A DNA stretch of 64,000 nt from RGIG7450 sp045633565 (GTDB lineage Bacteria > Bacillota > Clostridia > RUG12999), in assembly GCA_045633565.1 (NCBI GenBank), contig JAZQYO010000019.1, positions 62,001 to 126,000 on the forward strand, given 5' to 3'. The notes beneath the pieces were generated by a model. It was given only the letters and a program-made list of their open reading frames with translations, did no database searches and was not told where the DNA came from. The position numbers and the translations under genes were made by a program. Positions 17,382-25,416 of the stretch are shown in pieces (positions within the stretch are counted from its first letter, which is position 1; every line of letters begins with the position of its first letter).

Positions 17382-18302
17382 ATGGTTAATGTATTAAATT
17401 TAAAATATTTTGTTATGGTTGCAGAAGAAAAAAACATAACAAGAGTTGCTGAAAAAGAACATATATCGCAACAGTCTTTGAGTAATCATATTAAAAAAAT
17501 GGAAGAAGATCTTGGCGTGAAACTCTTTGACAGAACAGGAGGACTTTCGCTTACATACGCAGGCGAAAGATATTATAATTATGCAACAGAGGTATTAAAA
17601 CTTACATCGGAAGTCGAAAATGAGCTTTGCGACCTTAAAGGAGTTAAGCAAGGAACACTCAGGATTGGCATTTCTTATACCAGAGGTAGTGCATTTTTAC
17701 CGGAAATTCTGCCTCCGTTTTGCAAAAAATACCCCCATGTAAATCTTATTATTACAGAAAACAACACACAAGTGCTTGAGGATTATCTGCAACATGGACA
17801 CATTGATTTATATATAGCTACTGACATAAAAAAGAGAGCTTCAATCGAAAAGGTTGACCTCTGCAGCGAAAAGCTATATCTTGTTGTACCTAAAACATTT
17901 TTGTCATCTGATGCGCCGGACGTATTCGAAACGGAAGAAAATATTGAAAAGTTTAAAGATTATGATTTTTTGATGCTTACAAAAGCAAACAGAATAAGAA
18001 AAACAGTTGATGAATATATTAATTCAATAAATTTAGATCTTAATATTATACTTGAAACAGAAAATATTGAAACTCTGTATCAGCTGGCGTGCAAAGGAAT
18101 GGGGATAACGGTTTATTCTGAAATGTTTATGCGTAAACATTTTATAAAAAAGAATCTCCCCGTATCTTTTATACCGATAAAGGGAGAGATGTTTAAAAGT
18201 ACATTGTCTATTGGATATAATAAAAACAAATATCTTTCATCTGCTGCAAAAGAATTTATCAATGAAGCGAAATTAAATCTTTTACAACCTCAGAAGCAAT
18301 AA
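17382..18302 (+). CDS. LysR-family transcriptional regulator
   Basis: About 306 residues: an N-terminal winged helix-turn-helix (residues 1-60, VAEKEHISQQSLSNHIKKME and LGVKLFDRTGG), then the two-lobed effector-binding domain (about 85-300, starting GTLRIGISYTRG). The effector is unknown. ATG 17382 is preferred; a TTG at 17370 lies directly on the SD-like AAAAAGG. The gene is divergent from the yitT-like gene, which LysR proteins often control, and its 3' end overlaps the convergent tcdA-like gene by 44 bp. Confidence 0.92.
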   Translation: MVNVLNLKYFVMVAEEKNITRVAEKEHISQQSLSNHIKKMEEDLGVKLFDRTGGLSLTYAGERYYNYATEVLKLTSEVENELCDLKGVKQGTLRIGISYTRGSAFLPEILPPFCKKYPHVNLIITENNTQVLEDYLQHGHIDLYIATDIKKRASIEKVDLCSEKLYLVVPKTFLSSDAPDVFETEENIEKFKDYDFLMLTKANRIRKTVDEYINSINLDLNIILETENIETLYQLACKGMGITVYSEMFMRKHFIKKNLPVSFIPIKGEMFKSTLSIGYNKNKYLSSAAKEFINEAKLNLLQPQKQ

Positions 18303-18942
18303 GCAGTCCTGCCGATGATGGGACAAAAGAAATGCTTGGGATAACATCCGCGGATTTAATTGCTTGTTCAGGAGAATAAACAACCTTAAGACTAAAAATT
18401 TCACGTTCTTTAAGCTCTCGACGCATCACCTTTGCGAGTGGGCAAGTATGAGTTTTCTTAATATCAGTCACCTCAAAAAGTGACGGATTTATTTTTCCGC
18501 CCGTTCCCATGCAGCTTATTACCGGCACACCGGCTTTTTTAGCATTTTCAATAATTAATAGTTTTGATGTTACTGTATCAATTGCGTCAATAACATAGTC
18601 AAACCCAGAAAAATCAAACATGGATTGTGTATCTGAATTATAAAAAACCGGAAAAGCTTCAACCTTTGCCTGTGGATTAATGTCCAAAATGCGTTCTTTT
18701 GCAACTTCTGTCTTTGGTTTTCCTACGGTTGAAGAAAGAGCAATGAGCTGACGGTTTATATTTGTAACATCAACTATATCCTTATCAACAATTGTAATAT
18801 GACCTATTCCGCATCTTGCAAGTGCTTCAGTAACGTAAGAGCCGACCCCTCCGATTCCAAAAATTGCTATATGTTTATTTTTTAATCTTAAAAAGGCATC
18901 GTCGCCAATTAAAAGCTTTGTTCTTGAAAATATATTATCCAT
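18259..18942 (-). CDS. tcdA: ThiF/MoeB-family ATP-dependent dehydratase, TcdA-like
   Basis: About 227 residues with an E1-like adenylation fold. It has the Rossmann ATP site IFGIGGVGSYVTEALARCG, the VDVTNINRQ segment, the acidic DYVIDAIDTV motif and ISCMGTGGKINPS. It best fits TcdA/CsdL, which cyclises N6-threonylcarbamoyladenosine at position 37 of ANN-decoding tRNAs. Start ATG 18942 has GGAGG 5 bases upstream; an in-frame TTG at 18954 lies next to that SD. Slightly shorter than E. coli TcdA. It has its own promoter and overlaps the LysR gene tail to tail. Confidence 0.88.
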   Translation of the reverse strand: MDNIFSRTKLLIGDDAFLRLKNKHIAIFGIGGVGSYVTEALARCGIGHITIVDKDIVDVTNINRQLIALSSTVGKPKTEVAKERILDINPQAKVEAFPVFYNSDTQSMFDFSGFDYVIDAIDTVTSKLLIIENAKKAGVPVISCMGTGGKINPSLFEVTDIKKTHTCPLAKVMRRELKEREIFSLKVVYSPEQAIKSADVIPSISFVPSSAGLLIASEVVKDLISLH

Positions 18943-18961
18943 AACTTCCTCCAATAAATAA

Positions 18962-18990
18962 ATTATATATCACAAAAAAATAAAAGTCAA
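18962..18990 (-). promoter_or_regulatory. Promoter of the tcdA-like gene
   Basis: Minus-strand TTGACT (18985-18990) and TATAAT (18962-18967), 17-bp spacer, about 20 bp before the start. Confidence 0.78.
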
Positions 18991-19035
18991 TAATTTAAGT
19001 ATGACCGGGAATAATAGTCACAAGAGGTGATTTTT

Positions 19036-19464
19036 GTGATTGGAGTAATTTTCAGTATCATTGCAGGTGCTGCAATGAGTTTTCAAGGCGTTATGAACAC
19101 ACGGCTTGGAGATAAAATAGGTCTTTATGAGGCAAATGCATTTGTTCAATTTATTGGTTTTTTATTGTCTGTTGTGGCACTTTTAATTATGGGGAATGGT
19201 GACTTAAAGGGCATATTCCAGATTGATAAATGGTACCTTTTGGGTGGGGTTCTTGCGATAGTAATAACAATTTCCGTTATGCTTGGTATTGGCAATCTGT
19301 CGCCAACGATTGCAATTTCCATTATATTAATATCTCAGCTTACGGTAGCTGCTGTTATTGATGCTTTCGGATTGCTTGGCAGTGAAAGAATAGTTTTTCA
19401 TTGGACGAAATTTGTTGCTCTTGGATTAATGGTAGGCGGTGTAGTCTTATTTAAAGTTAAATAA
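19036..19464 (+). CDS. Small DMT-type membrane protein, YdcZ (DUF606)-like
   Basis: About 142 residues, with four or five hydrophobic helices covering nearly the whole length. The opening GAAMSFQGVMNTRLGDKIGLYEA and the mid segment LSPTIAISIILISQLTVAAVIDAFG match the YdcZ/DUF606 branch of the drug/metabolite transporter superfamily. These half-size members probably act as dimers. The substrate is unknown. GTG 19036 is chosen as start because AGAGGTGA lies 8 bases before it; the in-frame GTG at 19027 lies inside that SD. A terminator follows directly. Confidence 0.82.
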   Translation: MIGVIFSIIAGAAMSFQGVMNTRLGDKIGLYEANAFVQFIGFLLSVVALLIMGNGDLKGIFQIDKWYLLGGVLAIVITISVMLGIGNLSPTIAISIILISQLTVAAVIDAFGLLGSERIVFHWTKFVALGLMVGGVVLFKVK

Positions 19465-19466
19465 AA

Positions 19467-19496
19467 AAAGGTCACGCAAAGCGTGACCTTTAAAAT
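19467..19496. terminator. Bidirectional terminator
   Basis: AAAGGTCACGC (19467-19477) pairs with GCGTGACCTTT (19481-19491) around an AAA loop. It lies between the convergent DMT-type and SLH genes, with A-rich/T-rich sides. Confidence 0.85.
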
Positions 19497-19504
19497 TTAA
19501 ACAA

Positions 19505-21277
19505 TTATTTATTTACAATAATTAAAGTAGCTTCAACAGCACCGGAAGTTGATGTGCCGAATACTGTAATGGAGTCGCCGGCTTTAATCTGTTTAATTGT
19601 CATAGAAGAACCTGCGTTGTCCTGAACTTTAGCACCTTTTGTAAAGATTAATGATGTAGAATCTGCAAGTTTAATGTAGCCGTATGAAGCTTCAACAGTT
19701 TCTACCACACCACTAAAGTTTGTATTTGAAGCAGTTGAAGTAACAATATCAATCGCAGTAATTGTTTTACCTTCGATTGTCATTTTAACAACATCACCAA
19801 GTCTAAGGTCATAGATAGTTGTACCATTAGCAGCGTTGATTGAAGCATTGCGAGCAACATAATATGTTCCTGCATCGCCATCAATTTCTACAGTAAGTGA
19901 TGGTGTATTTGAAATCAAAATTTCAGAAATAGTTCCTGTTTCATTAACTGTTGTACTTGTTGCGGATATTTCACTGATGAGTCCATATACAAGTGTAAGT
20001 TTAACTTTATCACCTGCAGCTATATCAGAAAGGTCAACAGATTTGTTGTTGCGTCTTACTGTAATGTTATCTGTTGTTGTGTAGGCAATAATATCATTAC
20101 CAACTTTAACATTTAATGAGTATTCAGGTTCAAATGTAATGGAATCTACAACACCGTTTACTGTAACAGTTTTATCTTCAGCCTGAATGTGAATAACTTT
20201 TCCTGCTTTAATGCTTGCAGAAATATAATCAGTTTTCACAAGGTCGCTAACAGAGCTTGCCTTGTCATTTTTTGTAACAGTAATTGATGTAGAAATGGGG
20301 TAGCTTGTTGATTTATTTGTTTTAGCATCTTTTATAAGGATTGCTGTTGCATCTTCAAAAACTTCATAACCGTTGTAAATACCGGTAACTGTTGTTTCGA
20401 ATGATGAAGAAATACCTTCAACAAATATAACATCTGCACCACTGAATGTTAATCTTACTTTTGTACCTGCAGCAAAATCAGAAATTTTCGCTTTACTACC
20501 GTCTAAAACTGCGGGAACATTTGATTTAACTGAGTAAGTAACAATTTCATCATCAGCTATCGAAAGTCTGATGGAAGAATCATCTGCATTAAAACGGAGC
20601 ACATTACCTTCAGCGTAATCAAAATCCAAAACAGGAATAATTCTGTAAAGGAGAGTTGCAATCATTGCTCTTGTAACTTTTTCATTAGGCATATAGAGAT
20701 TGTCACCCATACCATTCATGATGCCTTTATCACAAACATAGTTAACGTATGCTTTAGCAGTAGCAGGGATGTCTGCCATATCTTCAAATGAAATCTTAAT
20801 TTCAGCAGACTCAACAGCTGCAAGATCTCTTTCAAAAACTTTTGTTAAAAGAACAGCAGCTTCATATCTTTTGAGGGGATGAGCTGCTTCAACATTTGAA
20901 GCATAAACCAAAAGATCGTCAGTTGTAAGAATACCTCTGTAGAGGAGATAGCTGATTTCATCTTTATAAGGTGTCGTGAGTTCAGCAAGAGTTTCTGAGT
21001 AGATATCAGAAGCAATTTCAATATATTCTGCTGAAGATTTTTCAGTAAAACCAAGTACACGTGCAATTAAAATGAGCGCTTCCTGTTTTGTTACTGCGTT
21101 ATCAGGACGGAAAGAACCATCTTCGTAACCTTTTATAAGTCCTGCTTTAGCCATTTCTTCAACAGCAGTTTTTGCCCAGGAAAGACGTTCTTCGTTCATA
21201 TCATCAAAGGCAAATACGCTAAACTGAGTAAAAAGTAGCGCTATAACGAGGATAACTGATAATAATGTTTTTTTCAT
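19505..21277 (-). CDS. Secreted SLH-domain (S-layer homology) protein
   Basis: About 590 residues. It has a signal peptide (MKKTLLSVILVIALLFTQFS...) and then three SLH repeats in about residues 25-215: GLIKGYEDGSFRPDNAVTKQEALILIARVLGF; a divergent middle repeat; and GIMNGMGDNLYMPNEKVTRAMIATLLYRI. SLH domains hold proteins to pyruvylated secondary cell-wall polymer. The remaining 370 residues are Thr/Ser/Val-rich beta modules with repeated TVNGVVDSI/AAGDKVKLT-like strands and no recognisable enzyme. A structural surface protein is the likeliest role. SD GGAGG; ATG 21277 preferred over an upstream TTG at 21304. Confidence 0.9.
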   Translation of the reverse strand: MKKTLLSVILVIALLFTQFSVFAFDDMNEERLSWAKTAVEEMAKAGLIKGYEDGSFRPDNAVTKQEALILIARVLGFTEKSSAEYIEIASDIYSETLAELTTPYKDEISYLLYRGILTTDDLLVYASNVEAAHPLKRYEAAVLLTKVFERDLAAVESAEIKISFEDMADIPATAKAYVNYVCDKGIMNGMGDNLYMPNEKVTRAMIATLLYRIIPVLDFDYAEGNVLRFNADDSSIRLSIADDEIVTYSVKSNVPAVLDGSKAKISDFAAGTKVRLTFSGADVIFVEGISSSFETTVTGIYNGYEVFEDATAILIKDAKTNKSTSYPISTSITVTKNDKASSVSDLVKTDYISASIKAGKVIHIQAEDKTVTVNGVVDSITFEPEYSLNVKVGNDIIAYTTTDNITVRRNNKSVDLSDIAAGDKVKLTLVYGLISEISATSTTVNETGTISEILISNTPSLTVEIDGDAGTYYVARNASINAANGTTIYDLRLGDVVKMTIEGKTITAIDIVTSTASNTNFSGVVETVEASYGYIKLADSTSLIFTKGAKVQDNAGSSMTIKQIKAGDSITVFGTSTSGAVEATLIIVNK

Positions 21278-21330
21278 AGTAACCTCCATCTGCGGTATCC
21301 GCAAAATTTTATATTATATTCCTAAAATAA

Positions 21331-21359
21331 ATGATAACACAAAAAAATATATATTTCAA
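21331..21359 (-). promoter_or_regulatory. Promoter of the SLH gene
   Basis: Minus-strand TTGAAA (21354-21359) and TATCAT (21331-21336), 17-bp spacer, about 50 bp before the start. Confidence 0.6.
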
Positions 21360-21433
21360 GATAAATTTTCAAAAAACACAAAATGTAATAAAATTGTAAA
21401 ATAATTTATTAAATGAGACACAATATATAGTGA

Positions 21434-21462
21434 TTGACTTTTATGGTAATTTTTGTTATAAT
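21434..21462 (+). promoter_or_regulatory. Promoter of the tandem AbrB gene
   Basis: TTGACT (21434-21439) and TATAAT (21457-21462) with a 17-bp spacer, 29 bp before the ATG. Confidence 0.82.
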
Positions 21463-21490
21463 TTAATAAAAATTTATTAGGAGAATTCAA

Positions 21491-21889
21491 ATGAAATCAA
21501 CAGGAATTGTGAGAAGAGTTGACCAGCTTGGCCGTATTGTTATACCAAAAGAACTGAGAAAAGCTCTTAATATAATTGAAATATCAGATGCACTTGAAAT
21601 TTATCTCGAATCAGGAACAATTGTTCTCAGAAAAAATAGTGATGTCGCTCAGTCGGGAGTTTCAAGAAAGGTTGACCAGCTTGGCCGTATTGTATTGCCG
21701 GTGGAACTGCGACGAAACCTTGATATTTCTGAAGAGCGTGACTCGCTCGAGATTTTTATTGACGAAGAAAAGATTATATTAAAAAAATATTCTCCGGCAT
21801 GTATTTTTTGCTCAAACGCAGGAAATATATTTTCATTTAAAGGAAAAAACATTTGTATTCACTGTTTGGATGAATTAAAAGAAATTTAA
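21491..21889 (+). CDS. Tandem AbrB-domain transcriptional regulator with C-terminal four-Cys motif
   Basis: 132 residues holding two complete AbrB/SpoVT swapped-hairpin DNA-binding domains in one chain (residues 2-48 and 55-99), offset by exactly 51 residues. Both contain VDQLGRIV-x-P-x-ELR. A short tail has two CxxC pairs (C104, C107, C122, C125) that could bind zinc. Ordinary AbrB proteins carry one domain and dimerise to make the DNA-binding fold; here one chain could form the dimer by itself. AbrB-like proteins control transition-state and sporulation genes. Targets are unknown; the divergent SLH gene shares its upstream region. SD AGGAGA. Confidence 0.92.
   Translation: MKSTGIVRRVDQLGRIVIPKELRKALNIIEISDALEIYLESGTIVLRKNSDVAQSGVSRKVDQLGRIVLPVELRRNLDISEERDSLEIFIDEEKIILKKYSPACIFCSNAGNIFSFKGKNICIHCLDELKEI
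21518..21693 (+). repeat. Exact 23-bp direct repeat inside the tandem AbrB gene
   Basis: 21518-21540 and 21671-21693 are identical over 23 bp, 153 bp (51 codons) apart, encoding VDQLGRIV twice with the same codons. This points to an internal domain duplication. Confidence 0.9.
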
Positions 21890-21890
21890 A

Positions 21891-21915
21891 AGGACGGGGA
21901 AATCCCGTCCTAAAT
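21891..21915 (-). terminator. Terminator hairpin between the AbrB gene and the convergent unknown gene
   Basis: AGGACGGG (21891-21898) pairs with CCCGTCCT (21904-21911). The minus-strand side continues TTTTAAATTT, while the plus side is only A/T-rich, so it probably works best for the minus-strand gene. Confidence 0.7.
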
Positions 21916-22577
21916 TATATACTTAAAAAAAATTCTCCCGTTTTATCAATACCAATACAAACTGCACTGTATTCAAGTTTTCCTGATTTTACTGTGTAGA
22001 TATCAGCTGAAAGGGAAGAGAACGGGTTTATAATTCCTTTAATTTTTGGTATTAAAATAGCAATGAGGGTTATATCCTCATCTTCTCTGATTCCGGCACA
22101 ATAATATCCGGCCCGATTAATTGCCGGATATACATTATTTGATGATAAAATATGATGAATTATTGAATAATCAAATATAATAAAGTTTCCACGGATACGT
22201 CGCCATTCAAAACCGCCACCGAAAAAATTATCAAAAGTAAAATATTCGGACAAAGGCTCTGTGTTGTTTGACGATTTTTTTGCAGAAACATTATAATCCG
22301 TCTTTTCTCCTGACCAAGCATAAGGCTCAGAGGCCATATCTGGCGCAATAAAAATTTTATCTATAATCAGCGGATAATCAAAATTATATGTTTCATTTTT
22401 TTTATTAATCTTTCCAAGTTCAATAACTTTATTATTTATTAGTGCATAACATTTATTTTTGCCGGAAACAAAATTATTTAGCTGTAGTATTAATCTTGAA
22501 GCGTTGCTTGTATGTAAAATTTTCGCAACCCCGGCATTGCCTGATTTTGAATTTAATATAAAAATTTGTTTCCGCAT
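21915..22577 (-). CDS. Protein of unknown function downstream of a cwlD-like gene
   Basis: 220 residues that I do not recognise. It has no signal peptide or membrane helix. The N-terminal third (KQIFILNSKSGNAGVAKILHT) and the segment YALINNKVIELGKI look beta-rich. The middle contains a FTFDNFFGGGFEWRRIRGNF stretch with conserved-looking Gly/Trp/Arg, and the end reads SAVCIGIDKTGEFFLSI. It starts 9 bases after the cwlD-like gene stops, so the two are probably co-transcribed. This is consistent with, but does not prove, a sporulation-related role. The coding pattern and the terminator after it support a real gene. Confidence 0.7.
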   Translation of the reverse strand: MRKQIFILNSKSGNAGVAKILHTSNASRLILQLNNFVSGKNKCYALINNKVIELGKINKKNETYNFDYPLIIDKIFIAPDMASEPYAWSGEKTDYNVSAKKSSNNTEPLSEYFTFDNFFGGGFEWRRIRGNFIIFDYSIIHHILSSNNVYPAINRAGYYCAGIREDEDITLIAILIPKIKGIINPFSSLSADIYTVKSGKLEYSAVCIGIDKTGEFFLSI

Positions 22578-22586
22578 TTATTTACC

Positions 22587-23294
22587 TCAACCAACAGAAT
22601 AAAACTTTACTATACCATTATATATTGCTCCTGCGAGCTTATTCTGATATTCCTCGGTTTTAAGTCTTTCTAAATCCATTTCGTTTGACAAAAAACCGCA
22701 CTCTACAACGACAGATGGTACAGAAACATCATTTAATATAAAAATACTTCCGCTTCCGTTTTTTGTTTCCCGTTGGTTCTCTGGATCTATAAGACGAATT
22801 TCTTCCTGTATATTGTCTGCCAGATATTTTGAATCCGCAGGCGATGAGGAGTAAAAAACCTGAGAACCAAAATACTTGGGGTCAGAAAATGTATTCATGT
22901 GTATACTGACAAATGCTTCAACCTTCAACTGATCTACCATATCACGCCTGTTGTTTAAATCTGCTACTTTTCGCATCATATTGATTTCATCTTCAATTGT
23001 GCTGAGCGAACGGTCATCACTTCTTGTCATAAAAACAGTGCAGCCCGATTGTTGAAGTAAATCCTGGACTCTTAGTGCTATTTTCAGATTTAATTCTTTT
23101 TCTATTGTTCCGTCGGCACCGGATGCACCGCCATCTGCACCACCATGTCCGGGATCAAGTATGATAATATGGTTTGAAGTTGGAACAGCAGACACGGTAG
23201 CGGCCTGTTTGTTAATTCCTGCAATGGAAATGGCTGCCACTAAAAATGTAGTCAAATATATAAGGAGTTTTTTTCTGTTAATTACATATACCAT
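22587..23294 (-). CDS. cwlD: N-acetylmuramoyl-L-alanine amidase, CwlD-like
   Basis: About 235 residues. One N-terminal membrane/signal segment (LIYLTTFLVAAISIAGI) precedes a complete Amidase_3 domain. Zinc ligands are in ILDPGHGGADGG, the EKELNL Glu and SIHMNTF; the catalytic Glu is in VVECGFLSNEMDL. Length and layout match B. subtilis CwlD, which with PdaA makes muramic-delta-lactam in spore cortex. General amidases of this family can look alike, so the exact role is inferred, supported by gpr elsewhere in the window. ATG 23294 is used; an in-frame TTG at 23315 lies next to the SD-like GAAAGG. Confidence 0.85.
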   Translation of the reverse strand: MVYVINRKKLLIYLTTFLVAAISIAGINKQAATVSAVPTSNHIIILDPGHGGADGGASGADGTIEKELNLKIALRVQDLLQQSGCTVFMTRSDDRSLSTIEDEINMMRKVADLNNRRDMVDQLKVEAFVSIHMNTFSDPKYFGSQVFYSSSPADSKYLADNIQEEIRLIDPENQRETKNGSGSIFILNDVSVPSVVVECGFLSNEMDLERLKTEEYQNKLAGAIYNGIVKFYSVG

Positions 23295-23424
23295 ACTTTC
23301 AAGCCTTTCAAACAATATTTATATCATATATATTATTTTAAAATGCCGATTATTACATAAATGAAAAGATAGATAATTAATATTATTTTTACTTATTTTT
23401 CACAATTCTTACACATTTAAGGTG

Positions 23425-23430
23425 TATAAT
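23425..23430 (+). promoter_or_regulatory. Possible -10 box of the adaptor/ABC/SLH operon
   Basis: TATAAT at 23425-23430 lies 33 bp before the adaptor start. No good -35 at 17 bp is visible (TTCACA at 23399-23404 would need a 20-bp spacer), so an activator may be needed. Confidence 0.4.
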
Positions 23431-23463
23431 TATTTCAAAAAAATAAAATCAGGGGGTTTTTTT

Positions 23464-25416
23464 ATGTCATCACCTAAAAAAAGGCTGTTTAAATTACCTA
23501 AATGGCTGCTTATTACCATTATATTAGTTCTTGTTATAGCATTAGCTTTCGGTGCTTATCTTATATTTTTTAAGAAAAATAATTTGAAAGCAACCGATAA
23601 GATTAATACATTTACTGTTACAAGGCAAACCATTCAGCACACAGTAACAGGTTCCGGTGCAATTGAACCAAATGATCAGTATGAAATAACGCCCCTTGTT
23701 AAAGGCGAAATCCTTTCTGCTCATTTTGAAGAAGGTGATATGGTTGAAAAAGGGGATATAATGTATGTAATCGATTCTTCTGACCAGGAATCAACTACTA
23801 AAAGGGCACAAAACTCATTGAAACAGGCACAAACATCTTATGATGATGCTCTTGAAGATTATAATGACCTAACCGTTACCAGTCCTGTTAGCGGTACAGT
23901 TACATCAGTGTATCTCGAAAAAGGCGATAATGCAGGATCAAATTCAAAAGTAATGGATGTAGTAAACACCGACATAATGACGCTTAAGATTCCCTTTATA
24001 TCTCAGGATGCAGATAAAATAAGTGTAGGACAATCAGCAACAGTTAATGTTGAAGGCTCATATTATTCACTTACAGGAAAAGTTACATATATAGCAGCAG
24101 GGGCTTCTGTTAATAGCGAAGGCGTAAGTGTCAGAAACGTTGAAATTGAAGTTGAAAATCCTGGTGCGCTTGAAGAAGGTGACAAAGCAACTGCCATTAT
24201 CGGAAATGTTGCGTGCAACTCATCAGGTACATTTGAAAACAGTATAACTGTATCAATTTTATCAAAAGCATCCGGTGAAATTATTTATCAGCCTTACAGG
24301 GTTGGTGATGTAATAAAAAGCGGGGATGTTGCTTTGAAAATCGATAGCACCTCGGTGGATAAACAGATTAATAATGCTGAAATCAACCTTGAGAGTGCTC
24401 AGATTTCTTATGATAACACACTTGACCAACTGGATGATTATACAATTACTGCTCCAATTTCCGGTACTGTTATACAGAAAAATTTAAAGGCCGGTGATAC
24501 TTTAGACAGCAGCACTTCAGGGTCATCTATGGCGGTTATTGCCGATATGTCAAGAATGACTTTTGATATTTCGATAGACGAGCTTGATATTCAGCTTCTT
24601 GAAGTAGGTCAAAAAGCAACAATTACCGCGGATGCTTTTGAGGGACAAACATTCAGCGGAACAGTTGATTACATCAGTATTATTGGCACAACATCAAATG
24701 GTGTAACAAGTTATCCTGTAACAATCGTTTTAGATGACGCAGGTGATCTTTTACCGGGAATGAATGTTGATGCAACCATTGTTGTTTCAGAAAGTATTGA
24801 TGCACTTGTTGTCCCCGTAGATGCGGTACAAAGAAATAATATCGTATATGTAAAGGATGATGGTTCGTCAAATAAGACTGCCGCAGAAACTCAGGGTGAA
24901 AAACCTGTCGACGGCAAAATGCCACAGAGAAATAATGGAGAAAAACCTGTCAATGGTGAGATGCCGCAACGAATTAGTGGCGAAAAACCATCAGAGAATG
25001 CACAAATACCTCAGGAAAGCAAAGGAACGGCACAGGCTGAAAAACCTCAGCAAGGCGAAAAAACACGTCAAAATGGTGAAAATAAACAAACAGACAAACA
25101 AGCACCGGAGGGTAATATGCCAATGAATTATGGCAAAAATGCCCCTGAAGGATTTAAAGCAGTAAAAGTTGAGCTTGGCATAAATAATGACGCATTTATA
25201 GAAATACTTTCGGGTCTTAAAGAAGGCGATGTTGTTTATGTTCAGGCATCTACATCCTCGTCTCGGACTCAGCAGACCGGTTTCCCAGGCGGTATGGGCG
25301 GTGGTATGCCGGGAGGAATGCCCAGTGGTATGCCCGGCGGTATGGGTGGTGGCATGCCCAGTGGCGGAATGCCGTCCGGCGGAATGCGAACAGGCGGCGG
25401 AGGTATGATGCGATGA
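23464..25416 (+). CDS. HlyD/MacA-type efflux adaptor with duplicated lipoyl/barrel modules and Met/Gly-rich tail
   Basis: About 650 residues. An N-terminal membrane anchor (residues about 14-35) is followed by two consecutive adaptor modules. The first lipoyl-like unit contains VKGEILSAHFEEGDMVEKGD and DLTVTSPVSGTVTSVYLEKG; the second contains ASGEIIYQPYRVGDVIKSGD and DYTITAPISGTVIQKNLKAG. Each has a short coiled coil (SLKQAQTSYDDALEDY; NLESAQISYDNTLDQL) and a barrel. From about residue 475 there is a low-complexity insert with three GEKP repeats, then a short barrel strand, and the end is Met/Gly/Pro-rich (GGMGGGMPGGMPSGM-like). The ATPase gene overlaps by 4 bases. It likely links a MacB-type permease to the cell wall. 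ATG 23464 has CAGGGGG upstream. Confidence 0.88.
   Translation: MSSPKKRLFKLPKWLLITIILVLVIALAFGAYLIFFKKNNLKATDKINTFTVTRQTIQHTVTGSGAIEPNDQYEITPLVKGEILSAHFEEGDMVEKGDIMYVIDSSDQESTTKRAQNSLKQAQTSYDDALEDYNDLTVTSPVSGTVTSVYLEKGDNAGSNSKVMDVVNTDIMTLKIPFISQDADKISVGQSATVNVEGSYYSLTGKVTYIAAGASVNSEGVSVRNVEIEVENPGALEEGDKATAIIGNVACNSSGTFENSITVSILSKASGEIIYQPYRVGDVIKSGDVALKIDSTSVDKQINNAEINLESAQISYDNTLDQLDDYTITAPISGTVIQKNLKAGDTLDSSTSGSSMAVIADMSRMTFDISIDELDIQLLEVGQKATITADAFEGQTFSGTVDYISIIGTTSNGVTSYPVTIVLDDAGDLLPGMNVDATIVVSESIDALVVPVDAVQRNNIVYVKDDGSSNKTAAETQGEKPVDGKMPQRNNGEKPVNGEMPQRISGEKPSENAQIPQESKGTAQAEKPQQGEKTRQNGENKQTDKQAPEGNMPMNYGKNAPEGFKAVKVELGINNDAFIEILSGLKEGDVVYVQASTSSSRTQQTGFPGGMGGGMPGGMPSGMPGGMGGGMPSGGMPSGGMRTGGGGMMR
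24895..25020 (+). repeat. Three 42-bp (14-residue) tandem repeats in the adaptor linker
   Basis: Units start at 24895, 24937 and 24979, each encoding GEKP followed by a variable ...MPQ segment; the third unit is degenerate. Confidence 0.8.
25285..25413 (+). repeat. Met/Gly/Pro-rich low-complexity coding repeat at the adaptor C-terminus
   Basis: Short repeated units (GGT ATG, GGA ATG, CCC/CCG) encode GGM, GMP and SGM motifs, about eleven methionines in about 40 residues. The reading frame is intact to the stop. Confidence 0.85.

Noticed and set aside
23422..23463. GTG start 14 codons upstream of the adaptor
   Set aside because: The GTG lies on the -10 box and has no SD; ATG 23464 follows CAGGGGG.
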